A DNA stretch of 64,000 nt from Atrina japonica (GCA_030159075.1 BROG01000027.1:2303501-2367500), one strand, 5' to 3'. Positions 46,581-61,593 are shown, numbered from the stretch's first letter. Notes: generated from the sequence alone by a model not told the origin. Program-made: numbers and translations.

Positions 46581-47288
46581 CCTTTTATATATATCGACGA
46601 CGTTTTGTCAATTAATAATGACAATTTTCATACATATGTCAATGCGATATATCCCAGCGAACTAGAAATTAAAGATACAACAGAATCAAGTACACACGCT
46701 TCATACTTAGACAATTTACTTAATATAAACACAGACGGGAAATTAGCAACTAATCTATACGATAAACGCGACGATTTCGGCTTTCCCATCGTAAATTTTC
46801 CACATTTAAGTAGTAATATCCCTCAGTCACCTGCATATGGAGTTTATATTTCACAAATGATCCGATATGCCAGGGCGTGCACAACATATGAAGATTTCAT
46901 ATACAGAGGTAAACTACTCACTGACAAATTATTGACAGGGATATCGAAAACCGCGTTTAATGTCAACGTTCCGCAAATTTTATGGTCGGTATAATAGTGT
47001 TGTTTGCGACTACTCTGTTTCACTAAGTGAAATGTTGAGTTGCCTTTTCGTTGGCGGTTGTTGAGACGTCTGTACCAATTGTGACGAGGATACACTCCTC
47101 ACGTGTTTCATTGGACTTGACTGTGGACTCACGGCGGGTGTGGCCGGTCGACAGGGGATGCTTACTCCTCCATGACACCTGATCCCACCTCTTGGTTCAC
47201 AGAGGTCCGTATTTGTCCATTTTTACCGGATTTGTATCTATGTCCTGGACATCCTAAAGATTTATAATTTGGTATCTGAAATTTTTAC
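46581..47288 (+). mobile_element. Reverse-transcriptase retroelement, copy 2 (5'-truncated)
   Basis: Starts just before the active-site box, here intact as YIDDVLSINND (46589-46621). It continues open through FHTYVNAIYPSELEIKD, DGKLATNLYDKRDDFGF, YGVYISQMIRYARAC and GKLLTDKLLTG to about 46935. The 3' tail follows: gagttgccttttcgttggcg, caattgtgacgagg, acggcgggtg and ggtatctgaaa. It lacks all RT motifs before the YIDD box, so it cannot be active. It shows the uninterrupted tail sequence used to size the insertion in copy 1. Confidence 0.8.
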
Positions 47289-47789
47289 ACTTTTGTTGTT
47301 ATCAAGTACTCATATGTACAAACCCAGCGGTTTAGGGTTTTTACCTATGAAGTTATAGGACAGGAACAAGCTTCTACACCTGTCTTCATTTACAAATATG
47401 GATAATTAAAAGCTAAAGTTTAATTTGCAATTTTATTATAATTGACCAAAATTTAATGACTTCCTTAAATTAGATATTCAAATTTAATTTAATTTATATT
47501 TTACATTCTATAAAATAAAACTATAACTGCTTCTTCATAGATAGCGTGAATCTCATTGCCAAGCGATGTCTCCTTTGTAGTTAATTTCACCCTCCTTTAT
47601 ATGTTAGTTTTATATGTTTTGATTGTTGTTGTATGATATTATGTGTACATGTAAATCATAGGTTTATGTTATGTGGTCATTATTTTAAGGTTAACTATAA
47701 ACATGTGTTGGACTTATTGTCTATTTGTACAGAGACTCATTATGTTCTGTCTATTTTATATGTCGTATTTGACTGGGACACTTCTTGCT

Positions 47790-47848
47790 GGAACTCTGAA
47801 GCAATAAAACGTTAATCTATACGGTTAACCTTTCGTCATCTTTTACAG
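47790..47848 (+). repeat. Repeated 60-bp segment (second copy)
   Basis: ggaactctgaagcaataaaa...cggttaac...gtcatcttttacag; compare 45862-45918. Same orientation. Confidence 0.75.
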
Positions 47849-47994
47849 ATTGTTACTATCACCACTATCACCACCATCGCCAAGGTCATCACATCACCAA
47901 ACATATCCTCCGGTGATAGATATATAAAAGTAACTGATGGCAATTTCACCAAACCTGACCTTTTCACTGAACTTAAGAGGTTTAATGTAACATT

Positions 47995-48095
47995 TGAGAC
48001 GGGTGTAGCATGCTAGCTAGGAGACGCTAACTCATTCTGGACAACTGATCCAATCCCGTTTTGGCATTCGCACTTGTCTGCGGATAGAAGCTATT
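47995..48095 (-). mobile_element. SINE-like fragment, family 'gggaccaggtgtcc' (diverged)
   Basis: On the minus strand it shows atgccaaaacgggattggatca...ttgtccagaatgagttagcgtctcc, aligning with the caaaccgggtgggaccaggtgtcc...gtagcgttccc part of the 24078 copy. Confidence 0.45.
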
Positions 48096-48357
48096 CTGAT
48101 GAAGAACATCTACGATTTTGTAATGACCTACTGTTGTTTTCTAAAACATTAACCCATCTGTTGCATAAGAATTCCAAAAGGTATAAAGGATATCATTATC
48201 AATTCGTTGTCATCCAATCAGCCTCTTTAAGAAATAAATAGACTAAAAGAGAAGTTTTATTGTTTTGACCATGCCACATAAGTGGAAACAACATTCTCCA
48301 AAACATAAACATAATATAGAATACAATTGTACTTGTCTGTGATTATACACAAAACAA

Positions 48358-48379
48358 CAGCATCATCATCATCATCATT

Positions 48380-48414
<35 letters not shown>

Positions 48415-48415
48415 G
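48358..48415. repeat. (CAT)n / (ATC)n microsatellite
   Basis: Trinucleotide run of about 19 units with one interruption (ttatca). Confidence 0.97.
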
Positions 48416-49975
48416 CAAATTATATAAATACTTGTGTTGTAGATCTTATCTTATCACAGATTTAATTTTTAGAACTTCTTACGTGTTTGCAGTATATGAA
48501 ATCCAACACAGTCAAAATCAAAGAAAAAAGTCCCCAAAGTAAACCATTGATTCTTCAAAGTAAAAGTAAAAAATGACCAGAAGTGTAGGAAATATTTATA
48601 TATATAATTACACAGGTGCCAATTTTGTAAAACTTCTCTGTTAATGAAGCGCCTTTGCTTGGCTTGTTTATAGACAGATCTCGTTTGCATTCACAAATTC
48701 TGTAGATATTAACTACACAATCATACATACAGAATTGTCATCTGATCATTGGTTCATGAGAATATCTTAAAGATGTACCCAGTTTTGTTGCTCTATAGGC
48801 CCTTTTCATTCGCAAATCTTATGCGGCTTAAAATGGGATACTTTCGGTCAAGTGTGGTTAAATTTTGCCCCGTGATTCGTGAGATAAAGTCGAAAGTGTG
48901 TAAAAGTTAAAAACGCATGGCGGACGACGACAGAAAAAAGACGATCGAAATAGGTCACCTTGAGCCTTTAGTTCATGACATAAAAATAGTAGCGAGACAG
49001 TAAATATTACAAGTTGTGATCATCGTGTACTGAGAAGTGTTTTTCCATTGAGAAATCTTTCTTCTTTAGTTACATACAATATAAATTATTCCTGGTATAC
49101 ATATCAAAAAGGCTGTAAATTATATCAAGTATTTATGTAGTAAAATAAGAAAGACAAACAAAAACTCTGTTTTACCATTCAACTATATAATGGCTCGTCA
49201 AGGAATTTCCTAGTCTGTTCAAACACTACTGAATGCCACGTTTGCAGTGAGTGTGATAATAAAAGCTAATATATATTCAGGTATTGTTATTTCGAGAAGT
49301 TTGCTCAGCACTTTGATAATTTGACGCTTACACAGGAGTGTCCTGCTATGACTTATTTACACACTGTATAGTATACACTTGATCTCATTCGACTTGTGAG
49401 CAATTTCGAGATATTTTCGTCCACTCAGGGCATTTTTCTTTTGTATAACAAAAGCGAAGTTTGAATCGGTTAAAAAGAGTTGACATTTTCCGCATTATTT
49501 TTGCTAAATTGTTATGTTACAGTGAATTGGGTCGAAATATCAGAAATTGATTAACCTTAATTTTAATTTACTTTACACGCTGTCACCACCTTTATATTTA
49601 TAGATGACCCTTAATAGTAGGCCTACCCATATAATATGATTTCGTTTCTAACATTCTGTAGACAAATTAATAAGAATTATTCTAAGGTATTATCTATGGA
49701 TATATATTTTGATATTAAAATGCAGCGCGCGTGCTCGTATGTGTGTTGCTATATTTGCAGTAATAATTCTATACATCTCTTAATCATACAGCGTCATGGA
49801 AAGGTGAATTAAACATAACTGTATGTGGACACACAAAAGCTTTGAGGGTCAATGAGTGCAGCAGCAGGTTGGTATTTCACCAATCCCTAAGTCTATAAAT
49901 ACATGTTGTATCACCAATACGATACCGTTTGTCAGGTGAAGCTTTGTACTTTTATCTTTAAAAATACTGGAGTTT
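48416..49975. other. Otherwise unannotated stretch
   Basis: Apart from the short ORF at 48917, nothing recognised. Confidence 0.4.
48917..49003 (+). CDS. Short ORF or possible first coding exon, unidentified
   Basis: ATG in a good start context (acgcATGGCG) opens MADDDRKKTIEIGHLEPLVH and closes with TAA after 28 codons. The composition (GC-rich start, charged residues) differs from the surrounding DNA. A gtcacc within the ORF at about 48954 could be a splice donor, which would make this a first exon. No family is recognised and no following exon was found. Confidence 0.2.
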   Translation: MADDDRKKTIEIGHLEPLVHDIKIVARQ

Positions 49976-50187
49976 CAAATTTGAATTTGAATTTGAATCG
50001 TGTTTTACGACACCCGGTCACAATGTACCCTAGAAGACACCATCGGCCGTCCCTAAGTAAACTGGCAAGATTTATCACAAAAGTCAACGTAGATTCTAAT
50101 GGGGATCGAAACTGCGTTGACCAGAACAAAGAGACATCATGGTTGAAAGCGCGATGCTCTAACCTCTAACCTATGACGCAAAGGTCG
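49976..50187 (-). mobile_element. tRNA-derived SINE (same family as 9626)
   Basis: On the minus strand the tRNA-like head (catgatgtctctttgttctg, B-box-like cagtttcgatcccc) is followed by the body with ttgccagtttact and a tail of repeated ttcaaattcaaattcaaa. Confidence 0.75.
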
Positions 50188-52430
50188 GAGTTTCAGATAT
50201 TGATCCATAGACTTACTAGTCATATACTAGGTTATAGATTAGTGGACATTTGGGCCGGTGAAAGATCGCACATTCTCCAATGCACAATCATTTCATTCCT
50301 CAACTAATGGATCTAGGAATTGGACAAATAAATCTTCAAGGTTGATGGACCTTCAGATCAGTGGACGGTCCAAACTTCTCTCTATGTCAGTATTTTATGC
50401 CCCTAGGAACATATTGATGTCGTTGAGGAGTTAACCGGTTTTGAAGAATACCCGTGTTATATTTCCCATGTACTTTACTGATGTTTTTAACAGTAGTTAC
50501 TGTATGATTGAAAAATTGTTTTGCTTGGCTTATAACTCCAGTAAAAATAAAAGTATGAAAAAATAATTGTTTTATGAAAGACAAATAAATCTTGATACAA
50601 TGTATCAGATAAAATAGATGCTTTAGAGCGAGAATTTCTTAACATATAGATTGACCAATGCATTTGGAAATAGACAAAACAGACAAATATGTCACAACGT
50701 ACTTATAAACTGAATCATATCTGTGTTGCAAAAAATAACAGAAGTAGCCCAACTTTCCCGTCCCATCATCATATTCATATACGCAACCAACAAATCAATT
50801 CACCACATGTATCTGTTATCTTAATCACCACTACATCAGCTTTCTTTGTTTTAGTCGCCTATACCGCTTCTTTGGCACTATAAATGTTCATTCAAGTTGG
50901 ATTATGAATTGTCATATGAAGTTGTTATGCAGGGATTTAGCAAAATTATTCTAACTAGCCAGACTCCTCTCAGACAAACCAGTGTTGTCTGGTGTCGAAA
51001 TAGCGAGAGCATTGAACATTAACATGAATTATTGTACGGCTATTACTGGACAAATCACACTCTAAACTAATGTGATATGAGCACGTTAGACAACAATCAG
51101 ACAGGATATCTAAATTCAATAATATTGATTTGTTGTGATAAATCCAAACCAATTAACATACGGACGGAATTACAGCAATCATTTGTGTTTGATATAAAAA
51201 TCACACATAAGAAAAGGCTATTTTATGACATAGAAAATGGTCATAATTAACTGACACCTCGTATATAAGCACCGTGAATAGTTGTAATTGGACAATACGA
51301 ACTGTGTGACCAGCTAACACTGTGTGATATTGATAACATAAAAGGTCGTGTCCCAGAGTGAACTATTTGTCGCGTCGATGTTTGGTCGATATACTGCACT
51401 AGATTTAAGCTACTCGGAAGGTTTTTTTGTGTATCAGTCTGGCGCAAAGTTTAAAGGTTATGTTTGTTTGACATGCATTTTGGACAAATTTGTGTTTAGA
51501 CCAATGATTGGTCATTTTGGACATCTTTTATCTCTCTCCTTTTGAAGTTCAATTTATATTGGAAAATAATAAATTTTAACCATAAATTACACCTACAAAT
51601 GCGTAAGAAACTAAACAATATTTTATAATGACAATATACATAATTTAATTAATATCTATAGAAATTTTGAATTTTTAAAAACAGTCATTATAAAAATCAA
51701 CTCTATAAGCATTAATATTGATATGGTGAATTTTGAATTATAAAAAGTTTGATAAAAGTCTTGCAACAAATTACATAATGTTATACGCCACCAATTGAAA
51801 ACTATAGGTGATATGTGTACAAATGTTTTTGAGCATCTTTGCATAGAAGAATAAGTGCATTCATTCTCTTAAAAAAGAAGTTTCCATGAAATTCGGAAGA
51901 ATACTTTTGAACTGTGTGTAGAAGTCTAGGCCTACGTGCATCGAATGTGGAAAAAAGTTATATAATCTTATATAGGTTCGATGCGTGGATAAGGCGATCT
52001 CCACTTGCCGAATGAGATCTCATTTCCATGCTACAGCCATGTTTGATTATTTTTCTATCATGCTTCAAATACAATTCATTCACGTAAAAAATCTGGTCGA
52101 CTTCTAATGTACTTTATTCTCATTACAAAGAACGACGTCATAATATAACATTGTGACGTCAGACCGCATGTAACTGTATCTATACATGTCCAAGAGGAAA
52201 TGATAATAGAATCTTATATGGGTGTGTAAAATGGATAAGGAAATATATTCTCGATTGGCAAGAAATCTGATAGTTCAATCCGAGGACTTGGTAAAATAGC
52301 AGATACGCCTGTCCCAGGTGGGAGGAAAAGGTATTCTAGGAAATCCTGAAAATGTGTTCTAGGAAATCCAGAAAAACTTTGAAATTAAAGTTTGATTTCT
52401 AGAAACCGAATATTGTAATCTAAGTTTTAG
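50188..52430. other. Gene-free stretch
   Basis: No feature recognised. Confidence 0.45.
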
Positions 52431-52761
52431 ATATTATAAACATAATACCAAAGTTATAATGCTCAAGACGATCGCTTCTCTCAATCAGACTTTATCAGTT
52501 AAGCTACAATTTTAAATAGATTTTCTAAAGGGAAATTGGTATAATACAAAGCCAAATAATAAATCCAAATGCATAGCCAAACCGTCTAAGAGTAACCACT
52601 GTAAAAGGATGACTTTCTTAGCTTTTGAATAATTTAGAATTTAAATGGTGTTATCAGTGCCAAATATTCCTTTAGTATAAGATTATCAGCTGGTACCAAA
52701 ACAACAGGTACTAGATTTATGTATACCCTGGGGACTCAAACGGTCCACCAGCAGTGGCAAC
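52431..52761 (-). mobile_element. Hammerhead-bearing 340-bp repeat, copy C (ribozyme damaged)
   Basis: Full-length-like, from atattataaacataatacc to ccaccagcagtggcaac. In the minus-strand core CTGATGA has become CTGATAA and GAAAC is GAAGC, so the ribozyme is probably inactive. Confidence 0.8.
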
Positions 52762-53600
<839 letters not shown>

Positions 53601-53921
53601 TAGAATCCATATTTGTATCATAGTACTTGACAAAAGTTCATATCTGTATCAGGTAAATGATTATATCATTATTATTATCATCTGCGAAATCCCATATCCC
53701 TGCCAAATTAAAATAGACAAATTTGAGATTCTTAATAGTTCACGGAATTGACCATACGTCTGTCATTTTGTAAAATTGAATTTACATCCACCAAGTAAAT
53801 TCAAAATATACAACATGACATTCTTAACCTTTACTCAATGTATCTGTATGCATGAATATAAACCTAAACCTTGTAATAGTTGTAGAAATTTGTATCGACT
53901 TTTAAGTTGGTATATATATAT

Positions 53922-54260
53922 ATATTATAAACATAATACCAAAGTTATAATGCACAAGACGATATCGTTTCTGTCAATTAGACTTCATCAGGTGAGCTCC
54001 AATTTGAAAAGTATGTGCATTTTCTAAAGATAAAGTGGTATCATACAAGGCCAAATAATAACTCTAAAAGTATAGCCGAAATCCGTCTAAGAGTAACCAC
54101 TGTAAAATGACTATCTTAGCTTTAGACAATTTTCGAATTAAACAGTGTCAACATTGCCAAATATTACTTTAGTATAAGATGAACAGCTGGTACCGAATTA
54201 CCAGGTTACTAGGTTTATGTATACCCTCGGGGATCCAAACGGTCCACCAGCAGTGACAAC
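53922..54260 (-). mobile_element. Hammerhead-bearing 340-bp repeat, copy D (near full length)
   Basis: From atattataaacataatacca to ccaccagcagtgacaac. On the minus strand CTGATGA, the stem II segment, GAAAC, stem III and GTC are all kept, but stem I (GCTCAC against TTGTGC) has two mismatches. It is followed after 12 bases by copy E in the same orientation. Confidence 0.85.
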
Positions 54261-54271
54261 ATAGTGGTTAT

Positions 54272-54416
54272 AAATATTATAAACATAATACCAAAGTTAT
54301 AATGCTCAAGACGATATCGTTTCTGTCAATTAGACTTCATTAGTTGATCTCCAGTCTCTAAAAGTATAGCCGAAATCCGTCTAAGAGTAACCACTGTAAA
54401 AATGACTATCTTAGCT
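54272..54416 (-). mobile_element. Hammerhead-bearing repeat, copy E (truncated, internal deletion)
   Basis: The ribozyme end is well kept (stem III, GAAAC, GTC, TTGAGC), but CTGATGA is mutated to CTAATGA. About 60-70 bases are missing between ctccagt and ctaaaagtatagccg. Confidence 0.8.
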
Positions 54417-55427
54417 GTATCAGTTTCATGTTAGGCTAATCATTTTTCATTAGATTCCGGCCAGTGTTTTCTGTATTCATATATAAAGATTTTTTGTAAT
54501 TGTGTATCTTACATCAAATTCGGCCTATAAAGTTCGGTTCTGTATAGGTTAGCAATGATAACATAATGAGCTACAGTGATTTGTGATAGTTTCCATGTCC
54601 TTGTCATGAAATGAACAGGAAAATTTAAGAAGCTGGTACATGTATACTGGTTTACATTATAGGTCTTAGTATTGATTTATTGATCATTTTTTCCCTGCTA
54701 GTATAAATCTTTTTCTAGGATATCTCTGGTTTGAATGTAGTTCAGAATAAACAGACACATTTGCGTTCTAGTGCGGAACGGAACATTTTTCAGATTATAA
54801 TGTCCTATTTACTAATAAAAGTTGGTGAATCGCTTGTAGAATGATGGTCCAGCAACAACGTTGTGTTGTTAAGACTAATACATGTGTTGACGACTTACAG
54901 TTGACGTGTAAACCATTGCACACTTAGGTATGTATGATGAAATGACGTCATCAACAATAAAATTTAGTTCTATTTCTCAAAACCAATCTATAAAATGTCT
55001 TACCATTACTCTCAAATGTGTTTATTCAATATAATTTACAATGCCCTTTGTGCCCTTTAAATTTTCCCTGTTGGCTTTTAAACAAATTTCGTGCCTTATA
55101 TGTTGTATGAAATGAAAATCTATCAATTATCTTGTATTCTATTATTGCACTTCACCTAAATGCATTCAAATTCAATCGATTTTAAGATGTTATTATATAT
55201 CAAAAATTTATGATTCAGTAAATCAGATTTGGATACTAAAAATTCAAAACAGCTTTTAGTTTAAAGATACGACTTCTCTATTCTTTATTCTGTATGGAAA
55301 ATTAAAAGCGATATTTTTGGAGAACATAGAAAAATGTATTTTACTATAGCAGTACACGCAATTTAGATAACTAGTCATTGATTATCTAACATCACCAATT
55401 CTACAAATACATACACTTTAATGGATA
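54417..55427. other. Gene-free stretch
   Basis: AT-rich; no feature recognised. Confidence 0.45.
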
Positions 55428-55860
55428 TTAAAAACATGCTGCAATGTCTAATAAACACTATTTGTAGTGTGTAGAGACAAGGTATTTCAGTAAATCGTCA
55501 GCACTTCCTTGGAAACCAGCTGCATCCCTTTATTAGCCAACCAGTACATTGTGAATAAAAAGACAAAAACACTAGTTGTTGCCTTTATATATCGACATTT
55601 TGTCAATTAATAATGACAATTTTCGTACTTATGTGAATGCGATATTTCCCTACGAACTAGAAATCAAAGACACCGCTGAATTTTGACCCATGCAAACGTG
55701 GTATGTTTGCTTTCCAGATCCCAACGCTTCACATAAGTCTTGCCTCCATATGTTGTGTATATCCTAGATGATCCGAACATGTTCGACAGATGAATATTTC
55801 ATATACAGAAGCAAACTACTACCTGGTAAGCTATAGTCATGAGAATATAAAAAAAACTTA
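55428..55860 (+). mobile_element. Reverse-transcriptase retroelement, copy 3 (heavily decayed)
   Basis: Recognisable pieces: aacatgctgcaatgtctaat, ggaaaccagctgcatccctt, tatatcgacattttgtcaat (a YIDD-box remnant), atgtgaatgcgatatttccc and catatacagaagcaaactac. Each corresponds in order to copy 1. Stops and frameshifts are frequent. Confidence 0.7.
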
Positions 55861-55899
55861 GATAACAAATTTTGAGGATGTTCAGGATACAATATACAA

Positions 55900-56005
55900 A
55901 TCTAGTAAACATTGGACAAATATGGAGTTCTGGAAATCCATAGGTGAGATCAGGTGCCATGGAGGAGTAAGCATCCACTGTTGACCAGTCATATCCACTG
56001 TGATT
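55900..56005 (-). mobile_element. RT-element 3' tail fragment, inverted
   Basis: ggagttctggaaatccatag, gtgagatcaggtgccatggag and gagtaagcatcc are the reverse complement of the tail module. Confidence 0.7.
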
Positions 56006-56051
56006 TCACTGTCAAATTCAAAAGAAACTAGTGATCAAATCCATGTCATAA

Positions 56052-56227
56052 TAGACCCTTTAGCAGTAACTACAGTCCAGTGACTTTGCCAGTCTTCCAG
56101 TTGGCAAAATGATACAGATTCTCGAAAAATGACGTCAAGAAACAATCAGTTACTATAACGACGTCTTTGTTTTTGCGGGTATCTCTATCATTTTGCCACA
56201 GGACCACAGTTACTGGTAAAGGGTCTA
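56052..56227. mobile_element. Foldback MITE, family 'tagaccctttagcagtaac', copy 2
   Basis: Left end tagaccctttagcagtaac, right end gttactggtaaagggtcta; ttggcaaaatgatacag is mirrored by tatcattttgcca. Same length class as the element at 11051. Confidence 0.85.
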
Positions 56228-56600
56228 TAGGTACAGACAACTCAACAACTGTTATCTAAAGGTACTCAACCTTTCATTTAGCGAAACAGAGTAATCGTTA
56301 ACAAGTCTATTAAACCGACCTCGATATATCTTCATCAATTACTTGTCAGTAAGTAGGTTTTCTTTTTATATGAAATGTTCATTTGTTGAACACGCGCTGA
56401 AATATAGATTATTTGTGATATATAATCACCATATGCAGGTGATTGCTTGATACTAATATTTAAATGAGAAAACCGAAATCGTCGCGTTTGTGCCTTTAAC
56501 TTCTAGTGCGTTGGGATATAAAATTGGCATATGTATGAAAATTGTCATTATTAACTGAAAAAAATTCGTCGATAGATCTAAATGCCAAATAAGATGCCAC
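56228..56600 (-). mobile_element. Reverse-transcriptase retroelement, copy 4 (decayed, internally deleted)
   Basis: On the minus strand: a cgacgaatttttttcagtta box remnant, then aatgacaattttcatacat, cgacgatttcggttttctc, cacctgcatatgg and a cgattactctgtttcgctaa end. A large part between the YPSELEIKD and RDDFGF segments is missing. Confidence 0.7.
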
Positions 56601-56689
56601 TGGAATCGCAATTAATGTAAATATTTCGCAAAAGGTACGGTTGGTATATTTATCTGGTTTCCAATTACCATGCTTCCCTATATGAAACG

Positions 56690-56865
56690 AGGAGTTACCC
56701 GTTCAATAGTCGTTGTTCAAGCGTTTATATTGTGACAATGACTTATTTCATTTGACTGTTGACTCACATTATTACGGGGGTGTTTACTCCTCGATTTCAG
56801 CTGATCACACCTCTGGATCGCTAGGAGGTCCGAGTTTGTTCATTGTTACCCTGACATACGATTAG
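56690..56865 (+). mobile_element. RT-element 3' tail fragment (diverged)
   Basis: gtgacaatgacttatttcat, ttactcctcgatttcagctg, atcacacctctggatcg and ggtccgagtttgttc. Confidence 0.6.
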
Positions 56866-57199
56866 ATGTAAACGTTTGTAATTTTAGTTGAGAGAAAAAA
56901 ATTATATTGGCCAAACTAATTCCTGTACAGAAAATATTACATGAATGTATATACATGCACTGTATTATCCATCAATACAATTAGGCATGCGAGGTAGAAT
57001 TCATCAGACTCACCTCATAGCAAACGTAAATGTTTTGTGTTACACTTAGGATTATCTACGGATCATCGGCCATTATATACGGAAGAACACTTGAGCTGTA
57101 TCTCCTGGCTTGGTAAAGAAGTATGTCGGTCACGAACCAGGAAGTGAATTTCAAACCGACAATTAACAACAGATGACAACAGACGATAACAGATTGGCA

Positions 57200-57475
57200 C
57201 AGGGATACCGGAAACCACTTTTTACTTTTCTACGTTTCGCAAATTTTATGGTCGGTTTTGTTTGCGATCACTTGAGTGTTGAGTTCCCTGTTCGATAGCA
57301 GTCACGTATTTCATTTGGATTTGACTGTGGACTTACGACGGATGTGACCAGTCGACAGGAGATGTTTACTCCTCTATGGCACAGATCCCACCTCTTGATT
57401 TCCGGAGTTCCGTGTTTGTCCAATTTTACCAAATTTGTATCTATATCCTTGACATCCTAGAGTTCCTTATAGAGG
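57200..57475 (+). mobile_element. RT-element C-terminal end plus 3' tail
   Basis: Begins ggataccggaaaccac and cgcaaattttatggtcggtt, the last RT residues, then tcacgtatttcatttggatt, gatgtgaccagtcgacagg and gacatcctagag. Confidence 0.75.
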
Positions 57476-57584
57476 TTGATTTGTGTACAAATGGCGCTAA
57501 TGGCGAGAGCAAATAAATATTTTTGTGACCAGGTGGTCTGTATACACAGGTGGTCACTAAAGCAAGCTTTACTGTATTGTAACA

Positions 57585-57778
57585 AGGATTTATTCCACAC
57601 TTATCTTCTTTTCAATTTGAACGTTCACTCGCGGTGCGTGTGAACGGTCAACATGGGATGCTTACTTTTTCATGGCTCCTGATTCCAGCTTTGGATTTGC
57701 AGAGCTCCGTGTTGGTCCAAAATTGACCAGATTTGTGCTGGATATCCAGGAGATTCCACCTATTGTATCTGATATTTT
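57585..57778 (+). mobile_element. RT-element 3' tail fragment (diverged)
   Basis: acaaggatttattccacac, gtgaacggtcaacatggg, atgcttactttttcatggc and ttgtatctgatatttttgt. Confidence 0.65.
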
Positions 57779-59688
<1,910 letters not shown>

Positions 59689-61415
59689 CGCATAATCACA
59701 GTTGATATTTATTTTCTGACAGTTTGAAACATTTTCGCTCTTTGAACAAAAATTACAATTTGTTGTTTTTTTCATTTCCTTTCCAAGTTTACATGCGAAC
59801 AAAATTGTAACGCATCATTTACATTTAGGTATGCTCTATGATATAAACTTTTGCAGTATTTCAAACGGACACTGAACAAAAAGGGGAATGTTGTGAGAGA
59901 GGAGAGATATAAGGATTTGTCTTAATGTCTGAAATGTATCATGAGATTTTCAACATGAGTGAAATATCCTGTTTCGGTTAAGTTCAAAGTGCTTGGTTTT
60001 TCCAATGATCTATATTTAATTCAAGATAATTTGTACACCTTTTCAATTGCGAAATACAAATCCGTTCATTGCTTAAGGTTATATATTTTCAAAACGTTAA
60101 TAATTATTATATCATAAGATTATCTGAAGGAATACAAACTGTGAATATGAATTGTTATATTAAAAGTTTCAAATATCCGATGTACAAATAAAAAAATGTT
60201 TTAGAAATCCCGGGTTGAAAAAAAACTTGTAATGTCGTATTTGTGAAAAGAAATAGAATGTGAACAGTGTCGAGAAAACATTCATGTCAACACGTGGATG
60301 GCAAGAAATTCAATCGTTGGCGTTATTCATTTATTCGAAGCAATTATGGATGATATAATAAACTTTTTTCTACAGCAATATATAGTTTTAGCCTTTTAAT
60401 CAAAGTTTTAGCCTAATCTGTGGATACTTTTTATGACAAGGACAGCCTCTATGTCTTTAAGCAGAAAACTACGATTACGTGTATTGCAATTACCTTGAGA
60501 GAAGGTTTTTAGTTTTTCATTGATGCCAAGTTAAGACACTACTAATAATAGAGATGAACCGCCTTATATTTTCAGCTGGTCTACATTTTTAAATTTTAGG
60601 CATGACATGTTTGTTTAATCAAACTTCATATAGTACACTAAAGAACTTGACACGTAAATCTCTGTCGCTATGTATATAACACTTAAAGGCTTGCCAGTAA
60701 GAGTCAATCAATTCATTAGCTTCTAATTCTTATCTAATATCAGCCAACATAGGTTTCAAATAATATCAAAGTGATATAGATCATTAGATCAGGTTTATTC
60801 GTCCCTCTGAAGAAACACGAGTGACCACAAGTGGATCGGAAGTCGTTTGACGTCTATACTTAAGTGATGTTCCGAGAATTGCTGAAGCAGAACAAATGAG
60901 ATATTAGTAACGGGAAGAAAGAATATGTATCAAGGTCTTCTAATGTCAAGTTGATAACGGAACGACTTCTCGGAATACATGTCAAACTGTTCCGGGAATA
61001 AAAAGTTGAAAATAAAGGACATATGTGTAAATCGAATACAATAGTTTAACATACTTATTCGAATCTTTTACGCAGAAAATGAGAATAAAACTAGAACTAG
61101 AACTTCGCCACTTTACATTTAACACTTCAAACCCTAAGTATCAAGATGGAATGCTCTTTTCCATTGTTTAGACAAGTCTATTATGGCCTGTAGGGTTTAA
61201 AGGGTTAAGACCATAAATATACAGTCTTCTGAACATTTCTCGGTAGACATTAAATAAGTCTAGACAATCATTTAACGGACTGCCTCCCTAATTTGTCCTT
61301 TTTGTGATAGTCGGTTAGGATGATCTTAATACTGAGTTTCAACTGTACAATGATAAGAAGAGATGTATTTCTCTCGAATGCATAAAATAATAAAGAGCTT
61401 TAAGATTATACTATA
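59689..61415. other. Gene-free stretch
   Basis: Nothing recognised. Confidence 0.45.
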
Positions 61416-61593
61416 CATAGGCGTCGGAACCGGGGGGGGGGGCTATAGGGGGCTTAGCCCTCCCTTTTTTGCAAAGATAGACATAGGTGTTGAAAATTGG
61501 GGCTTAGCCCCCAGACGTTTCTGGCGTGTGTGTGCGTGTTTTAAGTTGGTTTAGCCCCCCCCCCCCACTTTCAATTTGCTTCCGACGCCTATG
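61416..61593. mobile_element. Foldback MITE with 'cataggcgtcggaa' inverted ends
   Basis: The left end cataggcgtcggaa is mirrored perfectly by ttccgacgcctatg at the right. Next to the ends are G- and C-homopolymers and inverted ggcttagccc words. About 178 bp, non-coding. From memory such ends are frequent in marine invertebrate genomes. Confidence 0.85.

Noticed and set aside
48090..48140. Second hammerhead candidate (ctgatgaagaaca...)
   Set aside because: CTGATGA is present but no GAAAC, stem III or cleavage triplet follows at proper distance.
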